Of a stretch of 5,546 nt of DNA, positions 1 to 5,546 are shown piece after piece. The stretch is from JAVVHH01 sp964235765 (GTDB lineage Bacteria > Pseudomonadota > Alphaproteobacteria > Acetobacterales > Acetobacteraceae), in NCBI GenBank assembly GCA_964235765.1, contig CAXSDH010000134.1, positions 1 to 5,546 of the forward strand. The letters run 5' to 3'. The notes beneath the pieces are model-generated. The model was not told where the DNA came from, searched no databases, and saw only the letters and a program-made list of their open reading frames with translations. The translations under genes and the position numbers were made by a program. Every line of letters starts with the position of its first letter. Position 1 is the first letter of the stretch.

Positions 1-916
1 CGGCATGGACCTGGGTCGGCTTGCCGTTGTTTGCCGCCGCCTGCTCGAACAAGGTCGCGAAAGCACGGGTGCGATCGTTCATGTCCCAGTAGAAGGACGT
101 CGTGAACTGCAGCCCCTGCGTGACCTCCAAACCCAGCGCGTGCACGTCGCTTAGATACAGAACCGTCGCCGCAAGAACCTGGCCGCCGGCGACGATGCGG
201 AACGCGTTTGCCTCCTTGATCGCGTTGATCGTGTCGATCCCGCCATTCGCCAGCGCAACAACCTTGGCCTTCGACGCCTGCGCCTGCAGGAGGTAGGATG
301 AGAAGTCCGTCGTGCCCAGCGGGTGTCGGACGACGCCGACGACGCTACCACCTGCAGCTTCGATGACTTTCCGCATCTCCTCAGTGATCGACTTTCCGTA
401 TTCCAGGTCGACCGCGATAAAGAACCACGACGTGCCGCCCTGCCTCACAACGGCTTGGCCGGTGCCGTTTGCCAGTGCCCAGGTGCTGTAAGTCCAGTTG
501 ATCGTGTTGGGCGTGCAATCCGACCCGGTGATCCTTGCCGACGAGGCCGACGTCGACAGCAGCACTTTGTTGTTGGAGGCAACGATCTGGGACAGGGCTA
601 AAACGACGGCGGAATTGGGGACATCCACGACGACATCCACCCCGTCGCGGTCGAACCACTGGCGAGCGATTGTGGAGGCGACGTCGGGTTTGTTCTGGGA
701 GTCCGCGGAGACGATCTCGATGTCGAAGCTGTCGTTGGTTCGCTTGAACTCCTGGACCGCCAGCCTGGCCGCCTGCACGGACCGCGGGCCGGCGTAGTCG
801 GACATCGCTCCACCCATGTCCGACAGCACCCCGATCTTGATTCTGTCCCGGGTTTGCGCATCGCCGGTCGGCATCCCGATCGCGAGGAGAGCTAGTGCAA
901 GCAGGATGGTTCTCAT
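1..916 (-). CDS. ABC transporter substrate-binding protein, HAAT/Peripla_BP_6 (LivK-like) family, 3' end outside window
   Basis: The frame is open from the ATG at 916 to the left edge, giving 305 residues; the family is usually near 400, so roughly the last quarter is missing. Residues 1-20 form a classical Sec signal peptide: a short n-region with R2, a hydrophobic core ILLALALLAIG (4-14) and a likely cleavage after GDA (18-20). No lipobox Cys is present, so the mature protein should be soluble in the periplasm. The mature part starts with the family strand IKIGVLSDMGG (26-36), followed by SVQAARLAVQEF (46-57), ADSQNKPDVASTIARQWFD (71-89) with VDVVVDVPNS (93-102), a second-lobe entry CTPNTINWTYSTWALANGT (134-152), TDFSSYLLQAQASKAKVVALAN (203-224) and the crossover VHALGLEVTQGL (258-269). 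Such proteins deliver amino acids, short amides or aromatic and other organic acids to a LivHMGF-type transporter. No permease or ATPase is visible here. Being last behind catabolic genes suggests it binds the pathway substrate; this is inference. Confidence 0.93.
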   Translation of the reverse strand, partial: MRTILLALALLAIGMPTGDAQTRDRIKIGVLSDMGGAMSDYAGPRSVQAARLAVQEFKRTNDSFDIEIVSADSQNKPDVASTIARQWFDRDGVDVVVDVPNSAVVLALSQIVASNNKVLLSTSASSARITGSDCTPNTINWTYSTWALANGTGQAVVRQGGTSWFFIAVDLEYGKSITEEMRKVIEAAGGSVVGVVRHPLGTTDFSSYLLQAQASKAKVVALANGGIDTINAIKEANAFRIVAGGQVLAATVLYLSDVHALGLEVTQGLQFTTSFYWDMNDRTRAFATLFEQAAANNGKPTQVHA

Positions 917-925
917 GTTCTTTTG

Positions 926-932
926 CCTCCCT
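926..932 (-). promoter_or_regulatory. Strong ribosome binding site of the substrate-binding protein gene
   Basis: The minus strand reads AGGGAGG followed by CAAAAGAAC and ATG, giving a near-consensus Shine-Dalgarno sequence 9 nt from the start. It is the best RBS in the window and fixes the start at 916. The rest of the 46-nt gap (917-962) shows only the hairpin described separately; I recognise no convincing -35/-10 promoter in it. Confidence 0.85.
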
Positions 933-948
933 AATGATGTCCAACGAT

Positions 949-962
949 GCCGACGAGTCGGC
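949..962 (-). other. Small hairpin directly after the FAD oxidoreductase stop
   Basis: On the minus strand the bases right after the TAG stop read GCCGA-CTCG-TCGGC, a perfect 5-bp stem with a 4-nt loop. No T-tract follows, so it is not a standard intrinsic terminator. It could be an mRNA-processing or stabilising structure between the enzyme genes and the binding-protein gene, or chance in GC-rich DNA. Confidence 0.35.
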
Positions 963-3029
963 CTACGCTGCCAGCGAACGGAGCATTGTTGCCATGCCGC
1001 CCCTTGTGATGGCCCTGGCCTCCTCGGAAACAGGTTCAGAAGGCTGCGGCCTCCGGCCGAGTGCTTCCATCAGCCCTGACAGGAATGAGACAGCCGCATC
1101 GGCGGGCACGGGCCCGTCTATCTGAAGGTCGATCCAGCGGGTCCGCGGTTCCGCCCTGAGGTAGTCGGCCGGCGCGTCGATTACCGGGTGCCGCATGTTG
1201 GGGAAGAGCGCAACGCCAGCCCGGCTTGCAAGGTCGTAGAGGGTTTCCGCGTGGCGGAAGCCCGGGTGCTCCGGATCAAGGCCTTCGAAGTGCATTCCCG
1301 TGACGCTCACAGGTATTTCGAAGGCGAGCACGGCCGCCTCGACGAGATCGGCCCAGGTTGCGGTCGCATCCGGGAAGAAGCGGAACCTGCTGTCGGCCGG
1401 CACGAACCCCTTCAACGCCAGCCATTGCACGCCAGCGAAGTCGCAGTGGCCGCTCCCGAGGTCCGAGAAGTAGGTCAGCTTATTGCCACGTTGCAGCATC
1501 TGATCCTGCAACCAGGCGACTGGCACGTCGGCGACGCGGCATCCCGACCGGACCGCGGTCGCGGCTGCCAGGCCTGCCGCGGTTCCGGTCGCAGTCCAGA
1601 CTGCCTCGATCCGAAGGGCGCAGAATGCCACGTGGCTGGCCGATATGGTCGTCGTGACGAGAAGGTTATCGGTCCCCTCGGGCAGAAGGCATCCAAACGG
1701 AACCTGATACGGAGCACGCAGCGCCCTCGCCAGTATTGCACCGTCGTATGCGCCCGTTGCGGGGTCGCGCTCGTCGCTGCAGGGCCTGCTCTCGATCGCC
1801 CAGTCGCCGATCGCAATCGAACCTGCCTGCAGCGGCGGACGTGGACCCGGGCCGGCAAGGAACGGGTTCACGTTCGCTTCGGTCAGCCTCGCGCGGCCGC
1901 GAAAGCGCCGGCCCTCGCGGACATAGAGGATCAGCGGGACGTTCTCGTTCGCTGCATATTCGTCGCGTGCAAGCGCCAGTTGCGGTGTGCCGCCCTCGTT
2001 CTGGATAAAATGCAGGAAACCAAGAATATGGTCGTAGAACGACTTGCGCACGGCCGTTCGCTCGCGAGGATGCGCGAGGATGTAGTCGCGGGTGCCGGTC
2101 CGGAGATCGTTGCCCATCTCCCGCTGGTTGAGCAGCATCTTCCCGGCGACCGTCGGAATTAGGTCGAAACCAAACGCAGGCACCCCGGCCGGGCTGATCT
2201 CAGGCTTGGTCCACGCGTACCGGCTGGGATCGTAGCCGTTGGGCCGCTCCGTCAGCCGATGATCGGGATCCTTGTCGCTGGCGTAGTAGCGCAGGCTCAG
2301 CCGCGAGGTGAACGCCATCACGCCGTCGTCCGCCAGGCCGCTGCTTCCCGGCAGAATCGTGGACGGCAGATAGCCGTTCCTGTCGACATGCCGATCATGG
2401 CTCGCCGTGAAGATCACCCCGGCATGCGGCTCCGCATCGGACCGTGCCTCCCGCCCAAGGTCGAAGGGTGCGCCGGTCCAGGACGCGACATCGCCTTCGT
2501 AAGTGGCATCGATGACGATTCTGGCCCGCACCTGGTTGGGCCGCGAGACGCCCTCGGACGGGGGGTTGCCCAGCGCATCGACCGCCGGCTCCCACTGGAC
2601 GGCCTCGACCCGACTGCCGTCCATCACGACGGCGACCGGCACTGCGCCCTCCAGCAGCTTGATGCCGGGCTGCTCGGAAAGCATGGTTCGCCAGATTCGC
2701 TCGGCGACGCAGAACTCCCAGAACACGTCCTCGCGGCCAGTCACCAGCGGGTCGTTCAACCCGACTTCCTCGTAGTGGCGTCGCACTCGGCCGGTGAACT
2801 CCTCCGCCGTCCCACCCAGGGTCTGGTGGGAGCCGGCGTCGAAGCAATGCACGCCGTTGGCGGTGACGCCGCCGATCGAGCGCGTGGGCTCCAGGATCAC
2901 AACACGGGCTCCGCTCCGTGCTGCGGCGATGGCGGCGCAGCAGCCGGACGCGGTCCCGCCAACCACCAGGATGTCGGTCTCGATCGCCTCGATCGGGCTC
3001 TGCATGCCGGCAGGCCTCGTCACAGTCAT
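963..3029 (-). CDS. FAD-dependent oxidoreductase (FAD_oxidored/PF12831 type) with SLH-like C-terminus
   Basis: This is a complete 688-residue flavoprotein. The N-terminal Rossmann unit reads TDILVVGGTASGCCAA (18-33), the GGTxxG variant common in this family, with E47 ending the second strand to bind the FAD ribose, then SIGGVTANG (51-59). Other family blocks are IVIDATYEGDVA (171-182), YVREGRRFRG (369-378), IAIGDWAIESRP (406-417) and the FAD-binding return segment from PFGCLLPEGTDNLL (444-457) through ISASHVAFCALR (462-473) to GTAAGLAAA (482-490). Residues ~519-571 resemble one S-layer homology module. No signal peptide or Tat motif is seen, so I infer a cytoplasmic enzyme. The reaction is unknown; members are annotated only generically. 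The ATG at 3029 overlaps the ene-reductase stop (ATGA) but has no clear Shine-Dalgarno sequence. An in-frame ATG at 3005 (Met9) has a GAGG 9 nt upstream and still leaves an N-terminal lead before the FAD motif, so it is a real alternative. The stop is TAG at 963. Confidence 0.9.
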   Translation of the reverse strand: MTVTRPAGMQSPIEAIETDILVVGGTASGCCAAIAAARSGARVVILEPTRSIGGVTANGVHCFDAGSHQTLGGTAEEFTGRVRRHYEEVGLNDPLVTGREDVFWEFCVAERIWRTMLSEQPGIKLLEGAVPVAVVMDGSRVEAVQWEPAVDALGNPPSEGVSRPNQVRARIVIDATYEGDVASWTGAPFDLGREARSDAEPHAGVIFTASHDRHVDRNGYLPSTILPGSSGLADDGVMAFTSRLSLRYYASDKDPDHRLTERPNGYDPSRYAWTKPEISPAGVPAFGFDLIPTVAGKMLLNQREMGNDLRTGTRDYILAHPRERTAVRKSFYDHILGFLHFIQNEGGTPQLALARDEYAANENVPLILYVREGRRFRGRARLTEANVNPFLAGPGPRPPLQAGSIAIGDWAIESRPCSDERDPATGAYDGAILARALRAPYQVPFGCLLPEGTDNLLVTTTISASHVAFCALRIEAVWTATGTAAGLAAATAVRSGCRVADVPVAWLQDQMLQRGNKLTYFSDLGSGHCDFAGVQWLALKGFVPADSRFRFFPDATATWADLVEAAVLAFEIPVSVTGMHFEGLDPEHPGFRHAETLYDLASRAGVALFPNMRHPVIDAPADYLRAEPRTRWIDLQIDGPVPADAAVSFLSGLMEALGRRPQPSEPVSEEARAITRGGMATMLRSLAA

Positions 3030-4216
3030 GGGTCCGCTGAGGTGCGTGATCGGGCGCGGGTTTCCGCGTAGCGCTCGCCTGGGGTAACCAGTATGCCGGC
3101 ATCCCCCGTCGCACCGGTGTCCGCCAGGGCAGGGTAGTCGACGTAGCCCCTCTGGCCGCCGGAGTAGAACGTATCGCGCGACGCTTGCGCCAGTGGGGCT
3201 GCAGCGGCAAATCGGGCCACCAGGTCCGGGTTGGCGATGAACGCCCGGCCGAAGGCCACCAGGTCGACGTATCCCCGCCGAAGGGCATCGTTTGCACTCT
3301 CGAACGTGTAGTCCACCGCGCCGATCAGCGTTCCCCGGTAGGTCTGACGGAAGTAGGCGGCCACCGAGGGAGTGATCAGATCAGGCGGCAGCCCCTCGAG
3401 ATCGCCGATTGGCTCCATGATGTGCAGGTAAGCTAGCGGGTCAGCATTCACCCGTTCGATAAGGTGGGCGAACAGGGGCAGCGTCTCGTCGTCGAACACG
3501 ACCCCGGACAGATTATGCACGGCCGGGTTCAACCGCACGCCGATGCGGTCTGCGGGGAAGACCGACTTCACGGCGTCGATCACCTCGAACAGAAACCTGG
3601 CGCGGTTCTCGATAGTGCCCCCGTAGCGGTCCGTTCGCCGATTGGTGCTCCGGGCGAAGAACTGGTGGAACAAGTAGCCATTCGCGGCGTGCAGCTCCAC
3701 ACCGTCGAAGCCAGCCTTCGCCGCCCGCGCTGCGGCAGCACGGAAATCCCCCACGATGTCGACAACCTCGGAGGTCTCGAGCGCCCGCGGGGTGACGGTT
3801 GCCTTGAAGCCTGTGGCGGTGAACGCGTTAGTGCAGGGGTTAACAGCCGATGGCGCCACCGGCAGCACGCCTCCCTCCTGCAGATCCGGATGCGAAATCG
3901 ACCCGACATGCCAAAGCTGTGCGAAGATGCGGCCGCCTTGCGCGTGAACCTCTGCGGTGACTTTCTGCCAACCGTCGGTCTGCGCGTCCGTGTACATGCC
4001 GGGGACGTTGACGAAACCAATCCCCTGGCGGCTGACGTAGGTGCCTTCGGAGATGATCAGTCCGGCGGATGCACGCTGGCCGTAGTAGGTCGCCACCAGT
4101 TCCGTCGCCGCGTTTTCGGGGTTGTCCCCCCGATTTCGTGTCATCGGTGCCATCACGACGCGGTTGGGCAAGTCGAGCGAGCCAAGCCGGAATGCGGTGA
4201 GCAGGGGCGGCATCAT
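3026..4216 (-). CDS. Old Yellow Enzyme family NADH:flavin oxidoreductase (ene-reductase)
   Basis: This 396-residue cytoplasmic FMN enzyme of the classical Old Yellow Enzyme type is expected to use NAD(P)H to reduce the C=C bond of activated alkenes such as enones, enals or unsaturated esters. The (beta/alpha)8 barrel signatures are in order: NRVVMAPMTRNR (18-29), with T26 matching the flavin-tuning Thr; GLIISEGTYVS (52-62); QLWHVG (100-105); VELHAANGYLFHQFF (173-187), where H176 and N179 are the substrate-binding pair and Y181 the expected proton donor; STNRRTDRYGGTIENRARF (190-208); VRLNP (227-231), with R228 as a flavin contact; and LVAFGRAFIANPDL (319-332), whose R324 binds the FMN phosphate. 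GYVDYPAL (357-364) is the usual end of the family; some 30 further residues form a tail. QLWHVG is followed by S106 where NemA/XenB-like enzymes usually have Arg. It overlaps the neighbouring genes at both ends, so it is co-translated with CoA-ester enzymes. The family call is firm; the substrate is unknown. Confidence 0.96.
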   Translation of the reverse strand: MMPPLLTAFRLGSLDLPNRVVMAPMTRNRGDNPENAATELVATYYGQRASAGLIISEGTYVSRQGIGFVNVPGMYTDAQTDGWQKVTAEVHAQGGRIFAQLWHVGSISHPDLQEGGVLPVAPSAVNPCTNAFTATGFKATVTPRALETSEVVDIVGDFRAAAARAAKAGFDGVELHAANGYLFHQFFARSTNRRTDRYGGTIENRARFLFEVIDAVKSVFPADRIGVRLNPAVHNLSGVVFDDETLPLFAHLIERVNADPLAYLHIMEPIGDLEGLPPDLITPSVAAYFRQTYRGTLIGAVDYTFESANDALRRGYVDLVAFGRAFIANPDLVARFAAAAPLAQASRDTFYSGGQRGYVDYPALADTGATGDAGILVTPGERYAETRARSRTSADP

Positions 4217-4225
4217 GCAAACTCC
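4211..4225 (-). promoter_or_regulatory. RBS and tandem ATGATG start of the ene-reductase, overlapping the CoA transferase stop
   Basis: A GGAG (plus-strand positions 4222-4225) lies inside the last codons of the CoA transferase. It is followed 5 nt later by an ATG at 4216 and 8 nt later by a second, in-frame ATG at 4213. The CoA transferase TGA (4215-4213) overlaps both. The second ATG has the better spacing, so the protein may start one residue shorter than annotated. The arrangement indicates translational coupling. Confidence 0.6.
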
Positions 4226-5328
4226 GTGCGGATGGAGGCCGATTGCTCGCCGAGGGATGGCACCGGGCCCAGTTCAGGCAGGCTCTCATGCACCACCGGC
4301 GGCGCCACGACCGACGCGGGGCCGGCTTGGGTGTTCACCGTGATGCGGCGCAACGCCGGGTGGGCTGCAAGGCCCGCCATGTCGTTGACGAAGCCGAATG
4401 CGGTATTGGCTTGGCGCAGCCGCGTCGCCACCTCTTGCCGGGGGAGCGCGGCGAACGTGGCCACGACCCTTGCGTCGACAGCCCCGCGGTTTGCGACCCG
4501 GGCTTTGTTGCTTTCGAACCCTGCTTCCTGCGCCAGGCTCGGTGTTCTCAGAACATGGGCACAGAACGACGCCCATTCCCGCTCGTTCTGGATCGAGATC
4601 AGGATCAGGCTGCCGTCGGCGGTTGCAAATGCGCCGTATGGGCAGATCGACGGATGCGCCAGGCCCATCCGCGGCGGACTCTTTCCGCTCCCCTCGAAGC
4701 ACAGCAGCGGGACGTTCATCCAGTCCGCCATGCCGTCGAACAAGCTGATCTTCAAGCTTCTGCCCCCGCCGGTTCGACTGCGTTCGATCAGCGCCTCGAG
4801 CACCGCTGCGTGGGCAGCCATGCCGCAGGCGATGTCGCATGCAGACACGCCGACGCGGCCGGGCCCTGCCGGGTGGCCAGTCACACCAGCCAGACCGCTC
4901 TCAGCCTGCACCAGCAGGTCGTAGGCCTTCATGTCGGCGTAGGCGTTGCCCTCGCCGTAGCCGCTGATGTCCACCGTGATCAGCCTGGGATGCCGAGCCC
5001 GCAGCTCGGCCGAGCCGACGCCCGCGCGGGACGCGGCACCGGGCGCCAGGTTCTGGATGAAGACGTCGGCTCGCGCCAGGATCCGGGCGAGCAGCGCCGC
5101 ATCCTGGGGGGCCTTGATATCGGCCACCAGGCTCTGCTTGCCGCGGTTCAGCCAGACGAAGTAGCTGGACATGCCGTTCACCGCGGCGTCGTAGCCGCGT
5201 GCGAAGTCGCCCTCAGCCCGCTCGAGTTTAATCACCCGCGCGCCCGCGTCGGCAAGCCGGCTGGAGCAGTAAGGTGCCGCCACCGCCTGCTCCAGCGCGA
5301 CCACCAGCAGTCCATCCAGCGCGCCCAT
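4213..5328 (-). CDS. CaiB/BaiF (class III) CoA transferase
   Basis: This is a complete 371-residue protein, slightly short of the usual ~380-410 for class III CoA transferases, which move CoA between carboxylic acids in the cytoplasm through an aspartyl-CoA intermediate. Family features in order: an N-terminal LEQAVAAPYCSSRLADAGARV block (about 12-32) and IKLERAEGDFAR (33-44); QNLAPGA (92-98), the equivalent of the common N-[FL]-x-P-G-A motif; AYDLLVQAESGLAGVTG (135-151); VGVSACDIACGMAA (159-172), where D165 aligns with the catalytic aspartate of S-x-x-D-I-x-x-G; and SLFDGMADWM (195-204). The frame is open further upstream to an ATG at 5502, but that extension is an out-of-frame reading of the acyl-CoA dehydrogenase. 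I chose the ATG at 5328 because it gives the family N-terminus and overlaps the upstream stop as TGATG. No Shine-Dalgarno sequence precedes it, so translation probably depends on reinitiation. Its place beside an acyl-CoA dehydrogenase suggests it activates the pathway's acid. Donor and acceptor acids cannot be read. Confidence 0.95.
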   Translation of the reverse strand: MGALDGLLVVALEQAVAAPYCSSRLADAGARVIKLERAEGDFARGYDAAVNGMSSYFVWLNRGKQSLVADIKAPQDAALLARILARADVFIQNLAPGAASRAGVGSAELRARHPRLITVDISGYGEGNAYADMKAYDLLVQAESGLAGVTGHPAGPGRVGVSACDIACGMAAHAAVLEALIERSRTGGGRSLKISLFDGMADWMNVPLLCFEGSGKSPPRMGLAHPSICPYGAFATADGSLILISIQNEREWASFCAHVLRTPSLAQEAGFESNKARVANRGAVDARVVATFAALPRQEVATRLRQANTAFGFVNDMAGLAAHPALRRITVNTQAGPASVVAPPVVHESLPELGPVPSLGEQSASIRTEFA

Positions 5329-5546
5329 CAGTAGGAGCGCGGCAGCCCGAGGACGTGCTCGGCCACGTAGGACAGGATGAGGTTCGTGCTGATCGGCGCC
5401 ACCTGATACAGCCGCGTTTCGCGGAACTTGCGCTCGATGTCGTACTCCTCCGCGAAGCCGAAGCCGCCGTGGGTCTGGATGCAGGCCTCTCCCGCCGCCC
5501 ACGATGCTTCCGCGGCCAGCATCTTGGCCATGTTCGCCTGCTCGCC
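5328..5546 (-). CDS. Acyl-CoA dehydrogenase, C-terminal fragment (5' end outside window)
   Basis: Only the last 72 codons and the TGA stop are visible; the frame is open to the right edge, so the gene starts upstream, outside the window. The fragment matches the C-terminal helical domain of flavin-dependent acyl-CoA dehydrogenases: a QTHGGFGFAEEYDIER block (fragment residues 24-39), the usual GG-[FY]-G-[FY] turn plus E-Y-x-x-E-R helix start, then an R-x-x-R-L-Y strand and a final helix ending in LGLPRSY. Such enzymes normally oxidise an acyl-CoA to the 2,3-enoyl-CoA using FAD in the cytoplasm and pass electrons to ETF. Where medium-chain-type enzymes have Y-E-G-T with the catalytic Glu, this one reads Y-Q-V-A (residues 47-50), so the base is absent from that position. 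The stop overlaps the next gene's start by one base (TGATG), which fits one operon. The family call is firm; the substrate is unknown. Confidence 0.93.
   Translation of the reverse strand, partial: GEQANMAKMLAAEASWAAGEACIQTHGGFGFAEEYDIERKFRETRLYQVAPISTNLILSYVAEHVLGLPRSY

Noticed and set aside
381..944. A 187-codon minus-strand frame starting upstream of the binding-protein start
   Set aside because: It is in a different frame from the binding protein, whose signal peptide, family motifs and strong RBS fix the real frame and start at 916.
949..962. Intrinsic terminator after the FAD oxidoreductase
   Set aside because: The stem is only 5 bp and has no following T-tract on the transcribed strand, so termination is not supported.
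2067..2090. Short direct repeat of GCGAGGATG-like bases
   Set aside because: It lies inside the FAD oxidoreductase coding region, encodes an ordinary stretch (about residues 316-321) and has only two copies.
1188..2162. A 324-codon plus-strand open frame opposite the FAD oxidoreductase
   Set aside because: Antisense to a gene with clear FAD-binding motifs; the translated product shows no recognisable family and no signal.
3464..4924. A 486-codon open frame on the plus strand, opposite the ene-reductase and CoA transferase
   Set aside because: It lies antisense to two well-recognised genes, spans their junction, shows no domain motif and has no good RBS. Long antisense frames are expected in GC-rich genes.
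4243..5334. A 363-codon plus-strand open frame opposite the CoA transferase
   Set aside because: Antisense shadow: rich in Arg, His, Gln and Ala without family motifs, while the opposite strand carries a complete CaiB-type protein.
5329..5502. A 58-codon N-terminal extension of the CoA transferase to an ATG at 5502
   Set aside because: The extension is Arg/Gly/Pro-rich out-of-frame translation of the acyl-CoA dehydrogenase; the family N-terminus begins at the ATG at 5328.

Overview
The window is a GC-rich, almost fully coding piece of a bacterial chromosome or large plasmid. All five genes I can support lie on the minus strand, so transcription runs from high to low coordinates. The gene families, the tight overlaps and the GC-biased codon use suggest a metabolically versatile proteobacterium, such as a soil or environmental Alpha- or Betaproteobacterium. 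That placement is inference from family resemblance only; no rRNA or other taxonomic marker is present.

In transcription order the genes are: (1) the last 72 codons of an acyl-CoA dehydrogenase, entering from the right edge; (2) a complete 371-residue class III (CaiB/BaiF) CoA transferase; (3) a complete 396-residue Old Yellow Enzyme-type ene-reductase; (4) a complete 688-residue FAD-dependent oxidoreductase of the FAD_oxidored (PF12831-like) type; and (5) the first 305 residues of a secreted ABC-transporter substrate-binding protein of the branched-chain amino acid/amide (HAAT, Peripla_BP_6) type, running off the left edge. The first three junctions overlap by 1 or 4 bases, which indicates one polycistronic transcript with translational coupling. 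The fifth gene follows after 46 bases that hold a small hairpin and a strong ribosome binding site.

Together the genes look like a catabolic operon for an organic acid taken up by an ABC transporter. The binding protein would capture the compound in the periplasm, the CoA transferase would make its CoA thioester, and three flavoenzymes would oxidise or reduce the carbon skeleton. The substrate cannot be read from the sequence. Points worth a second look are an SLH-like module at the C-terminus of the FAD protein, the loss of the canonical catalytic glutamate in the acyl-CoA dehydrogenase tail, and the unusual combination of an ene-reductase and a PF12831 flavoprotein with CoA-ester chemistry.

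I see no tRNA, rRNA, CRISPR array, insertion sequence, integrase or clear promoter. No gene-free stretch exceeds 46 bases. The long plus-strand ORFs are antisense shadows of the GC-rich genes.
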